64,000 nucleotides of DNA from Rutidosis leptorrhynchoides (GCF_046630445.1 NC_092335.1:5685501-5749500), one strand, 5' to 3'; shown: positions 47,734 through 60,798, numbered from the stretch's first letter. Notes: generated by a model from the sequence alone, not told the origin. Program-made: numbers and translations.

Positions 47734-50700
47734 TGTGACGACCCCGTCAAAACACTTAACGGATCCGTCAGTTGGTCCCATAGCTTGATCGGACTTAAAT
47801 GAATTATATAAACAAAGTTGCATTCTTTTATTTCAAAATGTTGCCCAAAAAGGAAACAAACCCAATTAAGTAGTTTAAAATCAACCAACCATAGTAATGA
47901 ACCAAAAGTTGACACAAAACATTGCCAACAAACCCACAATTTAAATTATCCAAAATAGAATGCAAACTTAAGTTTCATAAATAGTTTCATAAAATCTGTC
48001 CAAATGCATGCAGACTCTTCTAACGACAGCGAAAGCATCAAATAACTCAAGTACCTGTGAAAACATGCAAGTAAACTGTCAACACAAAGGTTGAGTGAAT
48101 TATAGGTTTAAATAAATAAGTAAACTTTAGACCACAAGATTTAAAAATGTTAGAAAACATTAAACATTATTCCATTATCAATGAGCCACCTGGTAACCAC
48201 TTAACCCTTTATTTACCCTTGCCAAACACAATAAAAATATACACTTGGACAGTGTATCTACAACAAATTACGAAGTACTAAACATCCCGATTATAAATTG
48301 CTAGCGCGACTAGCTAGAAATGGGGTTGTCAAACCCGATAGATCTATCCGTAGGATTCGCGTTCACCGGTAGAAACCAATTATTACAGTTACCAGACTAG
48401 GGAATATTTTTGTCCAACTCACAATGAATAATTAAATTTAACTGTTACTTGTGTCTAACCGTAAATAAAAATCTGCATGTAATCACATCCCAAAAAGTAT
48501 ACTTTGAAAAGTATGTAAAAACGGGACTATAACTCACCTTAAATAGCAACTGAAGAAATCTCACAAACAAGCGAACAGCAAGTAAAGTAAAGTGATCAAG
48601 AAAGATCACAACGCCGACCTATAAATAAAGCAGGTCGAAATAAATAACTAACTTAGGTCAAGTCTTAGTATGATAGCTATTGTACATGTTGCAAGTAGAC
48701 ATAGAACATTACTCAGCAAGCATCGGTTTGATTGGAACAGCATAAGGACACACGCTTTCTATTTTTAGAAAGTTTCTATCTTTAGCAGGTTTCCATTTTT
48801 GGAAAGTTTTCTATTTTAGGAAAGTTTCTATTTTTGGAAAGTTTCCAAATTTAGAAATTTCTATTTTTAGAAAGTTTTGAAGTTAGGAAAGTTTCCTTAT
48901 TTAGAAAGTCAACAGAAGTCAACTGAAAGTCAAAGTCAACCGAAAGTCAACTCAAAAGTCAACATTGGTCAAACATAGTCAACATTAATTTGAAAAGTGT
49001 AAATTATAATAATAACATAGGTTATAATGTTATTTAAAGTCAAAAGTGTATAATAATGTCTTAACATAAGTTTAATTAAATAAAATGAATTATTAAAGTT
49101 AATATAAGTTGAAATGTTATAATTAGTATAACATAAGTATTTAATTAATTAAATATTAATCATATTATAAATATTATTAATAATAATAATCTTTAAATCA
49201 TATCATAAGTATTATAAATTAATAATGAATTATTAATTATATCATAAGTTTCTAATTAAAATTATTAAATCATAAGTATTTAATAATTAAATCATAATTA
49301 AATAATAATTAAGTCTTATAATAATTAAATAATAATTTATTCTTTATTATAAGTCTTATAATAATTTCTCAAAAATAAAGTTAATACTTATCATAAGTAT
49401 TTTCCTTTAATAATAAAAGTATTATTAATCATAAGTTTAATTAAAATGTTAATTAAATCATAATTAATAATTAAATGATATAATAAATATTTTTATCATA
49501 AGTTTTAAATAATAATAATTACTTCTTTTATCATAAGTAATTGATTAATAATGAAATCCATAATTTTTATCATAAGTTAAATCATTAACCATAAGTTTTA
49601 AGTTTAAAAGTTCATCGGGTCGTATCTTGAGCCCCGGGTGTCGGTTTCGGGCGAGCCACATATGCATTTCCGCCTACTCAAACCACCCAACACAATTATG
49701 AACTCGAGAACACTCCAAGAACAGTCCCTAGGTCGTGGATATCAGCCATGACAACATTTGGGAAATCAATTTACTCAAAACAGTAATTTGGGCACAACGG
49801 GTGAACCGTGGCTCGGATTTAGGTGACCCGAACATGAAAATTCGTCCCACCATCAGTCCTAACCAAATGACACACCCTAAAGACACCAAGGATGGTCACA
49901 AAGTCGGACCTAACCTTGTTCATGCCAAGAACACCTTTCAATCTTTAACAAAAATCAAATTAAGCATATCTAGGGCTCCGAGAATCGAAACGACATGAAT
50001 CCGGAGTCTAAAATTAATGTCTTGATGAGAGGAACTCATTTATGTACTTTATTTTAACATTCATATCAGTTAAAAAGTCAGAAAACACGAATCAAACTGC
50101 TGTCCAAAATTTACAAACCGAAAACATATACAAACGAGTAATTCTACGCATCCAAACAACATTACAACAACTAATATACATCATACTAATAATATAAACT
50201 CAAAATACAGAAATATAAATAAAAATGAAAAGTTCTAGGGTTAGGGTTTATACCCAAATCGAGAATCAAAGAATATAATCTCGTAGAGAACGAAGAGAGG
50301 AACACGTTTATGCTAGCTATCTCTTGATCCAAGCTTGAAAATTAATGAAGATGATGATAATGGTGGTGGTAGGCGACGGCCACAAGAGGGAGAGGAGAGG
50401 AGAAAAAGTGCAAGTTAGGTTTAGGGAATTTTTGTGAATTAAAATTATGTGAAACAAAAATGAGAAGCAAAGGGATACACCCCCCTCCCATATTCGACCG
50501 ATTTTGAATGGGGGTGGGCCCCTTAGTGGGCCAACTTGTCCATTATTGAAAAACGTGCAATTCCTGATGGCTCGAAAGCCCGAACGAATCCCGAAACGCG
50601 AAAACACGCTTACGCGATTAAAATTTCGGAAAGATAACAAACGCGCGACGAAAAATAAATATAAATACACCTATTAATAATATGATCATAAAATATCATA

Positions 50701-50966
50701 TTTAAAATATTTAGGATTTAAAAATCCCGAAAGCTCGACCGTTGGTTTAAAAACCAAAAAGATTCGCCGGATGGAAATCCGCGAGACGTAGAAACGTATA
50801 AATTAAAATATGAATACATATATTCACATAACACATAATAATTAATATATATATATATTATTACAAAAATAATAATATAGGTCATAGAAATGACGTGGCA
50901 CACTAACAGTTAACGGTCGTTAAATAATTAACGGAAAAAGATAACGGAAAAAGTAGGGTCGTGACA
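47734..50966 (-). repeat. 3' LTR of the chromovirus
   Basis: 3233-bp repeat whose two ends are themselves inverted: TGTGACGACCC on the plus strand at one end and GGGTCGTGACA at the other. It contains a GGAAAGTTTCTATTTT minirepeat (about 48758-48895) and an array of eight GTCAA cores (48907-48985). Confidence 0.93.
48907..48985 (-). promoter_or_regulatory. Array of eight W-box cores in the LTR
   Basis: Eight TTGAC cores (GTCAA on the plus strand) within about 80 bp, most in the form GTTGACT and one TTTGACC. TTGAC(C/T) is the WRKY-binding W box. The 5' LTR has the same array at about 57713-57790. Confidence 0.65.
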
Positions 50967-50976
50967 GTACCTCCCC
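50967..50976 (-). other. Polypurine tract of the chromovirus
   Basis: GGGGAGGTAC on the minus strand directly abuts the 3' LTR start TGTCACGACC. Confidence 0.75.
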
Positions 50977-51030
50977 GTTACGGAAATTTCGTCCCGAAAT
51001 TTAAGCAGGCGCAGGGGTTGACTCGGCATC

Positions 51031-51183
51031 TGAGAACAAATGCGGGTACTTCTGCTTCATTTGGTCTTCACGCTCCCAAGTGAACTCGGGACCGCGTCTA
51101 GCGTTCCATCGGACTCGAACAATAGGAATTCTGCTCTTTTTAAGAGTCTTAACCTCTCGGTCCATGATCTCAACTGGCTCCTC
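51031..51183 (-). pseudogene. Chromodomain at the integrase C-terminus
   Basis: [20 protein letters not shown] followed by [17 protein letters not shown] and [10 protein letters not shown] is the chromodomain type seen in Tekay/Del elements. It is thought to direct integration to heterochromatin by binding modified histone H3. Here it ends a broken polyprotein. Confidence 0.85.
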
Positions 51184-51189
51184 AATAAA

Positions 51190-53700
51190 ATGCAATTGCT
51201 TGTCAACTTGAAGTTCCTCCAAAGGAATAGTCTGATCAAATTCAGCCAAACACTTCTTTAAGTTTGAAATATGGAAAACATCGTGAACAGCACTGAGTTC
51301 TTGTGGCAACTTCAAACGATAAGCCACCGGTCCAACTCTTTCAATGATCTCAAACGGTCCCACGAAACGAGGACTTAACTTCCCTCTTTTACCAAAACGA
51401 ATAACACCCTTCCAAGGCGAAACTTTTAACATAACACGATCACCAACTTGAAATTCAACATCTTTCCTTCCTTTGTCGGCATAACTCTTTTGCCGACTTC
51501 TAGCAGTTCTCAACCTTTCTTTAATTTGCACAATCTTCTCAGTAGTCTCGTGAATAATCTCTGGACCTGTAAGTTGAGCATCCCCAACCTCATTCCAACA
51601 AATAGGAGACCTACATTTCCTACCGTACAAAGCTTCAAACGGTGCGGCTTTAATACTTGCGTGATAACTGTTGTTATAAGAAAACTCAGCTAACGGCAAA
51701 TACTTATCCCACCCATTCCCAAAATCAATCACACAAGCTCGCAACATATCTTCTAATGTCTGAATGGTCCTCTCACTTTGACCATCCGTTTGAGGATGAT
51801 AAGCGGTGCTCATATCCAATCTAGTGCCCAAGGCTTCTTGCAACGATTGCTAAAATCTCGATACAAATCGACTATCTCTGTCGGAAATAATAGAAACGGG
51901 AACACCATGCCTCGAAACAATCTCTTTCAAATACAAACGGGTGAGTTTCTCCATGGAATCGGTTTCCCTAATCGGCAAAAAGTGAGCCGACTTAGTGAGT
52001 CGATCTACAATCACCCAAATCGCATCATAACCACCCGAAACTCTTGGTAACTTAGTGATAAAATCCATAGTGATACCTTCCCACTTCCACTCGGGAATTT
52101 CTGGTTGTACCAACAATCCGGACGGTTTTTGATGTTCAGCTTTGACCTTAGAACAGGTCAAACACTTAGACACATACTTAGCTATGTCACCCTTCAAATT
52201 ATGCCACCAATACAGCTCCTTAAGATCCTGATACATCTTCCCTGAACCAGGATGAATAGAGTATCTAGACTTATGAGCCTCATCTAAAATCAACTGTCGA
52301 AGACCTCCAAACTTCGGAACCCAAAGACGTCCCGCAAAGTATCTAGTTCCATCAGCTCGAACTTCAAACTTCTTAGCTACTTTGGCTGCATTCTCTTTCA
52401 CGAAATTCTCCTCCTTTAAGGCTTCTTGTTGTGCCTCAAGAATCTGCCTAACGAGGTTTGATCTAACTGTCATATTCAAAGCTCTAACCCTTCGTGGTTC
52501 AGCCCTTTCTTTACGACTCAAAGCATCAGCCACAACATTGGCTTTACCCGGATGATACAAAAGGTCACAATCATAATCATTCAACGTCTCAATCCATCTT
52601 CGTTGTCTCATGTTCAAATGTTTTTGATCGAAAATATGTTGAAGACTTTTATGATCGGTGTACATAGTACTCTTAACACCTAAAAGATAGTGTCTCCAAA
52701 TCTTCAGTGCAAAAATAACAGCTCCCAACTCTAAATCATGAGTTGTATAGTTCTGTTCATGAACCTTCAACTGACGTGACGCATACGCAATAACCTTCTT
52801 TCGTTGCATCAAAACGCAACCATAGCCTTGTCGTGATGCATCGCAATAAACAACAAAATCATCATTACCCTCCGGTAGAGACAATATCGGAGCGGTAGTC
52901 AGTTTCTTCTTCAAAATCTGAAAAGCATTCTCCTGTTCATCCTTCCACTCATACTTTTTCCCCTTATGCGTTAAAGCAGTCAGAGGTTTCGCTATACGAG
53001 AGAAATCCTAGATGAACCTTCGATAGTAACCTGCCAATCCTAAGAACTGACGAATTTGAGTAGGAGTTTTCGGAGTTTCCCACTTTTCAATCGCCTCAAT
53101 TTTAGCAGGATCAACTTGTATTCCTTGTTTGCTAACAATGTGACCAAGGAACTGAACTTCTTTTAACCAAAATGCACACTTAGAAAACTTAGCGCACAAC
53201 TCTTCTTTCTTTAACAAATCAAGCACTAACCTCAAATGTTCTTCGTGCTCTTCATCACTCCTAGAATAGATAAGAATGTCATCGATGAAAACTATAACGA
53301 ACTTGTCCAGATAGGGTCTACACACACGGTTCATGAGGTCCATGAACACAGCAGGTGCATTTGTCAATCCGAACGGCTAAACAAGAAATTCAAAGTGACC
53401 GTAACGGGTGCGAAAAGCAGTTTTTGAAACATCAGATTCTTTAACACGCAACTGATGATAGCCAGAACGAAGATCAATCTTTGAATAAACAGAAGAACCT
53501 TGAAGTTAATCGAACAGATCATCGATTCTCGGAAGAGGATAACGATTTTTAACAGTGAGCTTATTCAGTTCACGATAATCAATGCATAAACGAAAAGAAC
53601 CATCCTTCTTCTTAACAAACAGAACAGGAGCTCCCCAAGGGGACGAACTAGGACGAATAAAACCTTTGTCTAACAACTCACGGAGTTGACTTGACAATTC
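51190..53700 (-). pseudogene. Chromovirus reverse transcriptase, RNase H and integrase
   Basis: Reverse transcriptase (about 52950-53700) has [34 protein letters not shown] and the catalytic FIDDILIYS near 53285. RNase H (about 52520-52850) shows [28 protein letters not shown] and ADALSR. Integrase (about 51300-52290) has a zinc finger ([10 protein letters not shown] ... CLTCSKVK), the D-D-E core at [18 protein letters not shown] and HPQTDGQSE, and a [10 protein letters not shown]-type C-terminal domain. These are Ty3/gypsy chromovirus signatures. The region belongs to a broken element. Confidence 0.92.
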
Positions 53701-54042
53701 TTAAAGTTCAGAAGGCGCAAGACGATAAGGAGCACGTGCTACAGGAGCAACGCCGGGAACAAGATCAATTTGAAATTCTACCGCGCGCTGCGGCGGAAGG
53801 CCAGGTAAATCATCGGGAAACACTTCGGAAAAATCCCTAACAATGGGAACATCATCAACGTTCTTCACTTCTTTACTAGAATCAACAACATGAGCAAGAA
53901 TAGCATGATAGCCCTTGCGGAGATGTTTACGAACTTTCATACAGCTAATAAGGTTTAACTGCGCGCATTTCTTATCTCCAAGGACCATCAGTGGCTCTCC
54001 AATCACATCAGTAATACGAATAGCCTTATCATAACACACGAT

Positions 54043-55458
54043 CTCAGCATGGTTCGCAAACAGCCAATCCATACCAATAACAATATCAAAACTACCAAGT
54101 TCAATTGGTATCAAATCTATGTCAAAATCCCTACCACCCAAATTAATGTTACACTTACGATGTACAGTCTTAGCAGTAAGTTCCTTACCATTAGCTACTT
54201 CAACAACATAAGTATTGTCTAAGAGAGTTAACGGCGTTTTGATTCTCGGACTTAATTTACTCGACACGAAACTTAAATCAGCCCCTGAATCAAATAACAC
54301 ATAAACTGATAAATCGTTGACTGAGAACGTACCAGTAACAAGCTTAGGATCCTCTTCAGCATCCTTTGCATTAATGTTAAACGCTCGGCCGCGTGCAGTC
54401 TCTGCAGTCTTCTTGTTGGGACAAGCATCTCGGAAATGCCCCGGCTTCCCACACTCATAACAAACCCTTGGATTACCTCCATTATTCGATTTCCCATTAC
54501 CGTTACCGTTACCACCTCTATTACCAACATTATTATTATTACCACCAGTCGCGGGAGTAGCAGACCCCGGCAAAAGCACTGTACAATCTTTGGCAATGTG
54601 CCCTTGCTTAGAGCACCTCTTACAAGTAACTGTGCAGTAACCATCATGAGCTTTATAGCAACGAGGACACACACGCTGATTTCTGTTATTAGCACCTGAG
54701 GTATCCTGTTTCTTCTGCTGACCCTGGTTTTGATTGCGGTTGTTATCCCACTTTCGTTTCCCATTATCAGCCTTCTTGACAACCTCCTCACTACTTTCAA
54801 CAACTGTAGTCTTGCTTCTTCTCAACACCTTGTCATTAAGTTTGTGGGCCATAGACATAGCTGCCTCAATAGTCTGGGGTTCACTGGACTCAACCCCGTG
54901 TTCAATCTTCTCGGACAAACCATCAATGTAAGCCTCAATTTTGCGGTCCTCATCCGCATAAACCCTAGGACACAGCAAAGTTAACTCGAAAAACCTTCGT
55001 TCATAGGCATCTAACTCGGTGCCATGCATTTTCAAATTCTTGAGCTCAACCTCTAGCTTCTTAAGCTCACCCCGAGGTCTATAGCGGGTGATCAATCTTT
55101 CCTTAAAATCATTCCAGGCCAAACCATAAGCTACATCGCTTCCCAAACTACTAACCAGATTGTTCCACCATGTCAAGGCACTATCCTTGAGAGTGCAACT
55201 AGCAAAACTAACTTTGTCCTCTTCACGGACCCGACTGACCCTGAAAATAGATTCGATTTTCTCGAACCAACGAGTAAGCCCTATTGGTCCTTCCGTACCA
55301 CTGAATTCTTGGGGTCGACCAGCCATAAAAGTTTTGTGGGAGCATCCCACGTTGTTGTTCACATTGGCGTTAACATTAGCATTTGCTGCCATAGCAGCAG
55401 CAATTCCTTCATTGATCAGGCGTTGCATACGCGCTTCAGTGGACTCTCTTGGAGGCAT
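54043..55458 (-). pseudogene. Chromovirus gag and protease
   Basis: The frame starts MPPRESTEARMQ at 55458. The gag core is at residues about 50-200 after the start (FSGTEGPIGLTRWFEKIES, ALTWWNNLV, FKERLITRYRP). Two CCHC knuckles follow, CKRCSKQGHIAKDC (near 54600) and CYECGKPGHFRDAC (near 54440), preceded by a Cys-rich CPRCYKAHDGYC and separated by a Gly/Asn-rich linker. The protease (54043-54330) has VLFDSGADLSFVS and later DIVIGMDWL. Gag forms the particle and binds RNA; the protease matures it. It is fused in frame with the start of pol, as usual in this group. The element as a whole is broken. Confidence 0.92.
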
Positions 55459-55897
55459 GATCTTCAAAATAGAATAACACATCCGTTAGTACCAAGAATA
55501 ATACTAGTGTCATAAAGGAATAGATCAAAACACGAAAAGACTAACCATTAAGATATTAGTCAACTAACACTATGAGTAATAACATGACAGTTATGATTGT
55601 TATAGAAATAACCATCACATGCATACATATTTTATGATAACATCATACAACATACATAGCACCTAACATACATGAACATATATTACGCATAATATAACAT
55701 GCCAAGAGCCATAATATCAGAAATAAAACATGATAATGATAACAGATGTCATAAAAATAACCATCCATACATAATGAAAAATATCCCATAACAAAATCTT
55801 AATAAAATCCTCGGCAAAACGCCGTACATAACCCAAAATGTATGTATGAAAAGGACATTAAGTCTGATGAAATAGATAATCAATATGAATAATCACA
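55459..55897 (-). other. Spacer between coiled-coil ORF and gag
   Basis: About 440 bp, AT-rich and without coding content, separating the extra ORF from gag in the chromovirus leader. Confidence 0.5.
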
Positions 55898-56326
55898 TCA
55901 CATTCGCTTAGAGCGGGTGTGATAAGCTGGTCCAGCATGAGTCTCAGCAGGATCCTCATACTTACGCAACTTCCCTTTCACAACATCCAACTCTTCCTTC
56001 AACACACGAACAATGCTCTCGAGAGCCTCGAACTTAGCATTAACTTCACGATCACGCTTGCGGTTCCCATCCTCAACCCTATGCTTGAAAGTGATAAAGT
56101 TACCCATGTCGGCACGGATCTCGTCCATAACTTCATTATGTGGCAAAGTGCGCAAACAATCACTAAGGGCGTTAATACGTGTCACCTCATTATAAGCCCG
56201 GTTCATATGAGTAATGGTAGAAAAATAGTAATGAACAGGATCATCGATCTCTGGTTGATTAGCACGACGTCTAGCAGGAGACGGTGGAGCAGGAGCAGCA
56301 AAAGAGTTATCGCTCGAAGTCGACAT
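55898..56326 (-). CDS. Extra coiled-coil ORF upstream of gag in the chromovirus
   Basis: An open frame of 142 codons between the primer-binding site and gag, from the ATG at 56326 (MSTSSDNSF). The N-terminus is Ser/Pro/Ala rich with a basic PARRRANQPE. The middle has a helical DDPVHYYFSTITHMNRAYNE block. The second half is strongly coiled-coil-like with heptad charges (ADMGNFITFKHRVED ... KFEALESIVRVLKEELDVVK). It ends AYHTRSKRM. I do not recognise a family. Chromoviruses normally have no gene before gag, so this is either a lineage-specific accessory gene or captured host DNA. It could act in assembly or in leader translation control; function is unknown. Confidence 0.6.
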   Translation of the reverse strand: MSTSSDNSFAAPAPPSPARRRANQPEIDDPVHYYFSTITHMNRAYNEVTRINALSDCLRTLPHNEVMDEIRADMGNFITFKHRVEDGNRKRDREVNAKFEALESIVRVLKEELDVVKGKLRKYEDPAETHAGPAYHTRSKRM

Positions 56327-56507
56327 CTGCAAACAGCAAAACCGCAAACCACATACTAAAAAGATATGAAAGCTAATAATATAACTTATACGAAATGAAA
56401 TGCATAATAATGCTATAGCAAAAAGGTCGGGCTGTAGACTAGACTCTAATGCACCCTAATAACCACGGATTGACCACATTAAGACCGCCTAGTTCCCTAC
56501 AACCAGA

Positions 56508-56519
56508 GCTCTGATACCA
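56508..56519 (-). other. Primer-binding site for initiator methionine tRNA
   Basis: TGGTATCAGAGC on the minus strand, two bases inside the 5' LTR end, is the usual complement of the 3' end of plant tRNA-iMet. Confidence 0.92.
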
Positions 56520-56521
56520 CA

Positions 56522-59500
56522 TGTGACGACCCCGTCAAAACACTTAACGGATCCGTCAGTTGGTCCCATAGCTTGATCGGACTTAAATGAATTAAATAAA
56601 CAAAGTTGCATTCTTTTATTTCAAAATGTTGCCCAAAAAGGAAACAAACCCAATTAAGTAGTTTAAAATCAACCAACCATAGTAATGAACCAAAAGTTGA
56701 CACAAAACATTGCCAACAAACCCACAATTTAAATTATCCAAAATAGAATGCAAACTTAAGTTTCATAAATAGTTTCATAAAATCTGCCCAAATGCATGCA
56801 GACTCTTCTAACGACAGCGGAAGCATCAAATAACTCAAGTACCTGTGAAAACATGCAAGTAAACTGTCAACACAAAGGTTGAGTGAATTATAGGTTTAAA
56901 TAAATAAGTAAACTTTAGACCACAAGATTTAAAAATGTTAGAAAACATTAAACATTATTCCATTATCAATGAGTCACCTGGTAACCACTTAACCCTTTAT
57001 TTACCCTTGCCAAACACAATAAAAATATACACTTAGACAGTGTATCTACAACAAATTACGAAGTACTAAACATCCAGATTATAAATTGCTAGCGCGACTA
57101 GCTAGAAATGGGGTTGTCAAACCCGATAGATCTATCCGTAGGATTCGCGTTCACCGGTAGAAACCAATGATTACAGTTACCAGACTAGGGAATATTTTTG
57201 TCCAACTCACAATGAATAATTAAATTTAACTGTTAGTTGTGTCTAACCGTAAATAAAAATCTGCATGTAATCACATCCCAAAAAGTATACTTTGAAAAGT
57301 ATGTAAAAACGGGACTATAACTCACCTTAAATAGCAACTGAAGAAATCTCACAAACAAGCGAACAGCAAGTAAAGTAAAGTGATCAAGAAAGATCACAAC
57401 GCCGACCTATAAATAAAGCAGGTCGAATTAAATTACTAACTTAGGTCAAGTCTTAGTATGATAGCTATTGTACATGTTGCAAGTAGACATAGAACATTAC
57501 TCAGCAAGCATCGGTTTGATTGGAACAGCATAAGGACACACGCTTTCTATTTTTAGAAAGTTTCTATTTTTAGCAGGTTTCCATTTTTGGAAAGTTTTCT
57601 ATTTTAGGAAAGTTTCTATTTTAGGAAAGTTTCTATTTTTGGAAAGTTTCCAAATTTAGAAATTTCTATTTTTAGAAAGTTTTGAAGTTAGGAAAGTTTC
57701 CTTATTTAGAAAGTCAACAGAAGTCAACTGAAAGTCAAAGTCAACTGAAAGTCAACTCAAAAGTCAACATTGGTCAAACATAGTCAACATTAATTTGAAA
57801 AGTGTAAATTATAATAATAACATAGGTTATAATGTTATTTAAAGTCAAAAGTGTATAATAATGTCTTAACATAAGTTTAATTAAATAAAATGAATTATTA
57901 AAGTTAATATAAGTTGAAATGTTATAATTAGTATAACATAAGTATTTAATTAATTAATTAAATATTAATCATATTATAAATATTATTAATAATAATAATC
58001 TTTAAATCATATCATAAGTATTATAAATTAATAATGAATTATTAATTATATTCTAAGTTTCTAATTAAAATTATTAAATCATAAGTATTTAATAATTAAA
58101 TCATAATTAAATAATAATTAAGTCTTATAATAATTAAATAATAATTTATTCTTTATTATAAGTCTTATAATAATTTCTCAAAAATAAAGTTAATACTTAT
58201 CATAAGTATTTTCCTTTAATAATAAAAGTATTATTAATCATAAGTTTAATTAAAATGTTAATTAAATCATAATTAATAATTAAATGATATAATAAATATT
58301 TTTATCATAAGTTTTAAATAATAATAATTACTTCTTTTATCATAAGTAATTAATTAATAATGAAATCCATAATTTTTATCATAAGTTAAATCATTAACCA
58401 TAAGTTTTAAGTTTAAAAGTTCATCGGGTCGTATCTTGAGCCCCGGGTGTCGGTTTCGGGCGAGCCACATATGCATTTCCGCCTACTCAAACCACCCAAC
58501 ACAATTATGAACTCAAGAAAACTCCAAGAACAGTCCCTAGGTCGTGGATATCAGCCATGACAACATTTGGGAAATCAATTTACTCAAAACAGTAATTCGG
58601 GCACAACGGGTGAACCGTGGCTCGGATTTAGGTGACCCGAACATGAAAATTCGTCCCACCATCAGTCCTAACCAAATGACACACCCTAAAGACACCAAGG
58701 ATGGTCACAAAGTCGGACCCAACCTTGTTCATGCCAAGAACACCTTTCAATCTTTAACAAAAATCAAATTAAGCATATCTAGGGCTCCGAGAATCGAAAC
58801 GACATGAATCCGGAGTCTAAAATTAATGTCTTGATGAGAGGAACTCATTTATGTACTTTATTTTAACATTCATATCAGTTACAAAGTCAGAAAACACGAA
58901 TCAAACTGCTGTCCAAAATTTACAAACCGAAAACATATACAAACGAGTAATTCTACGCATCCAAACAACATTACAACAACTAATATACATCATACTAATA
59001 ATATAAACTCAAAATACAGAAATATAAATAAAAATGAAAAGTTCTAGGGTTAGGGTGTATACCCAAATCGAGAATCAAAGAATATAATCGCGTAGAGAAC
59101 GAAGAGAGGAACACGTTTATGCTAGCTATCTCTTGATCCAAGCTTGAAAATTAATGAAGATGATGATAATGGTGGTGGTAGGCGACGGCCACAAGAGGGA
59201 GAGGAGAGGAGAAAAAGTGCAAGTTAGGTTTAGGGAATTTTTGTGAATTAAAATTATGTGAAACAAAAATGAGAAGCAAAGGGATACACCCCCCTCCCAT
59301 ATTCGGCCGATTTTGAATGGGGGTGGGCCCCTTAGTGGGCCAACTTGTCCATTATTGAAAAACGTGCAATTCCTGATGGCCCGAAAGCCCGAACGAATCC
59401 CGAAACGCGAAAACACGCTTACGCGATTAAAATTTCGGACAGATAACAAACGCGCGACGAAAAATAAATATAAATACACCTATTAATAATATGATCATAA

Positions 59501-59773
59501 AATATCATATTTAAAATATTTAGGATTTAAAAATCCCGAAAGCTCGACCGTTGGTTTAAAAACCAAAAAGATTCGCCGGATGGAAATCCGCGAGACGTAG
59601 AAACGTATAAATTAAAATATGAATACATATATTCACATAACACATAATAATTAATATATATATATTATTACAAAAATAATAATATAGGTCATAGAAATGA
59701 CGTGGCACACTAACAGTTAACGGTCGTTAAATAATTAACGGAAAAATATAACGGAAAAAGTAGGGTCGTGACA
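56522..59773 (-). repeat. 5' LTR of the chromovirus
   Basis: 3252-bp partner of 47734-50966. It has one additional unit of the GGAAAGTTTCTATTTT minirepeat and a four-base AATT gain near 57950 compared with its partner, and the same W-box array at about 57713-57790. Confidence 0.93.
57540..57705. repeat. GGAAAGTTTCTATTTT minirepeat in the chromovirus LTR
   Basis: Eight or nine degenerate copies of a 15-18 bp unit built on GGAAAGTTTCTATTTT. Copy number differs by one between the two LTRs, showing slippage since insertion. Confidence 0.8.
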
Positions 59774-60798
59774 TCGAGTTTAGATATCATTGAATTCCAT
59801 GAGTTTGTAATTCTCAATCTTTAAGGTCAATCTCAAGGATTGAGTAATAGTAGTCTTAAAAGCTGATTTTTAATCTTTAAGGAGATTATCCTTTCTGGGG
59901 GTCTGATTCATTAGTCTTAGCAAGCTAATTTGCACGGCGCCCTCCCCATTTTACGAGATAGATCCTCTCATGGTTAGGATAAGTCTGACCACTTGGCGAC
60001 CCTGTTTGATGCTGAGGTCTGTGGATTTCCTGCTAATTTTAGAGATGACTTTTCAAGATTTTTCGTCAACCAACAGCTGGTCTGGACGACAACTTCCTGA
60101 CCTAAATCAAGAAGCGCGTGTCTTTTTCGGAAGACTTTACTTCCTTTTAATGATGGAATTGATTCATCATGTAAATCCATCTATTCTTTCAAAGGTATTA
60201 CAATAAATCGGGTAAAACTGATTAGTTTAGTCCAAAGCAAAAGTACCTGCAATAATCTGTACCAAATATGTGATATGTGTTTTAAATAAATTGGTAAATT
60301 CTTCCCACACTTAGCTTTTATTTATTCTTTTCTTTGCCTTTTTATTCTCTTCTATTCTATTTTAAATGAATTCAAGCGTTTTGAGTTGTTTCTCCATTTA
60401 TGTTCTCTCTGAGGTAACAATAATTTCGGCATTAACACCTAGTTTTATCGTTCATAAATATGTATAAACATGATTTTGAATTCATTTAGTTGAAAATTTT
60501 TCAAATTTTTACAAAATTTGGCAATTAAACCAAGTGTAAACCCGAGAGAATTTATAGCCCTTCCCCACACTTGAGATCTTGCAATGCCCTCATTTGCAAG
60601 AAATCAGTAAAAATTTAAATTCATGAGGGTGATTAGTGTAGAAAAATGATTAAAAATACCGAGTTTGCAAACATATTATTTTATATCACATTTGATATTT
60701 TACGTCGTGTCGTCAAAATTAGTAGCTTTTGCTGAACTTAATGCCAGTATTTGAAAGTGTGCTGTTTTACCCTGTTTTGTACATAAGATAAACTACAA

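Larger units (their letters stand above)
47729..59778 (-). mobile_element. Tekay-type chromovirus (Ty3/gypsy), 12.0 kb
   Basis: The element is 47734-59773, flanked by TCGAG (47729-47733, 59774-59778), the insertion site being in the tail of the second Athila-type element. It reads on the minus strand: 5' LTR 56522-59773, primer-binding site for initiator Met tRNA, an extra coiled-coil ORF, gag with zinc knuckles, protease, reverse transcriptase, RNase H, integrase and a C-terminal chromodomain, polypurine tract, 3' LTR 47734-50966. Gene order and chromodomain place it in the Tekay/Del group. The LTRs differ at roughly 26 sites in 3.23 kb by eye (about 0.8 percent), so it is young. The coding part is broken, with about four or five interruptions. 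Confidence 0.93.

Noticed and set aside
49735-49998. 87-codon ORF present in both chromovirus LTRs (also at 58544-58807)
   Set aside because: Its presence twice is explained by LTR identity; the frame lies antisense to the element and has no domain.
54273-54803. Long ORF overlapping the chromovirus gag in another frame, and similar ones at 54436-55477 on the plus strand
   Set aside because: Composition follows the gag codons beneath them; the gag frame has zinc knuckles and protease, so these are shadows.
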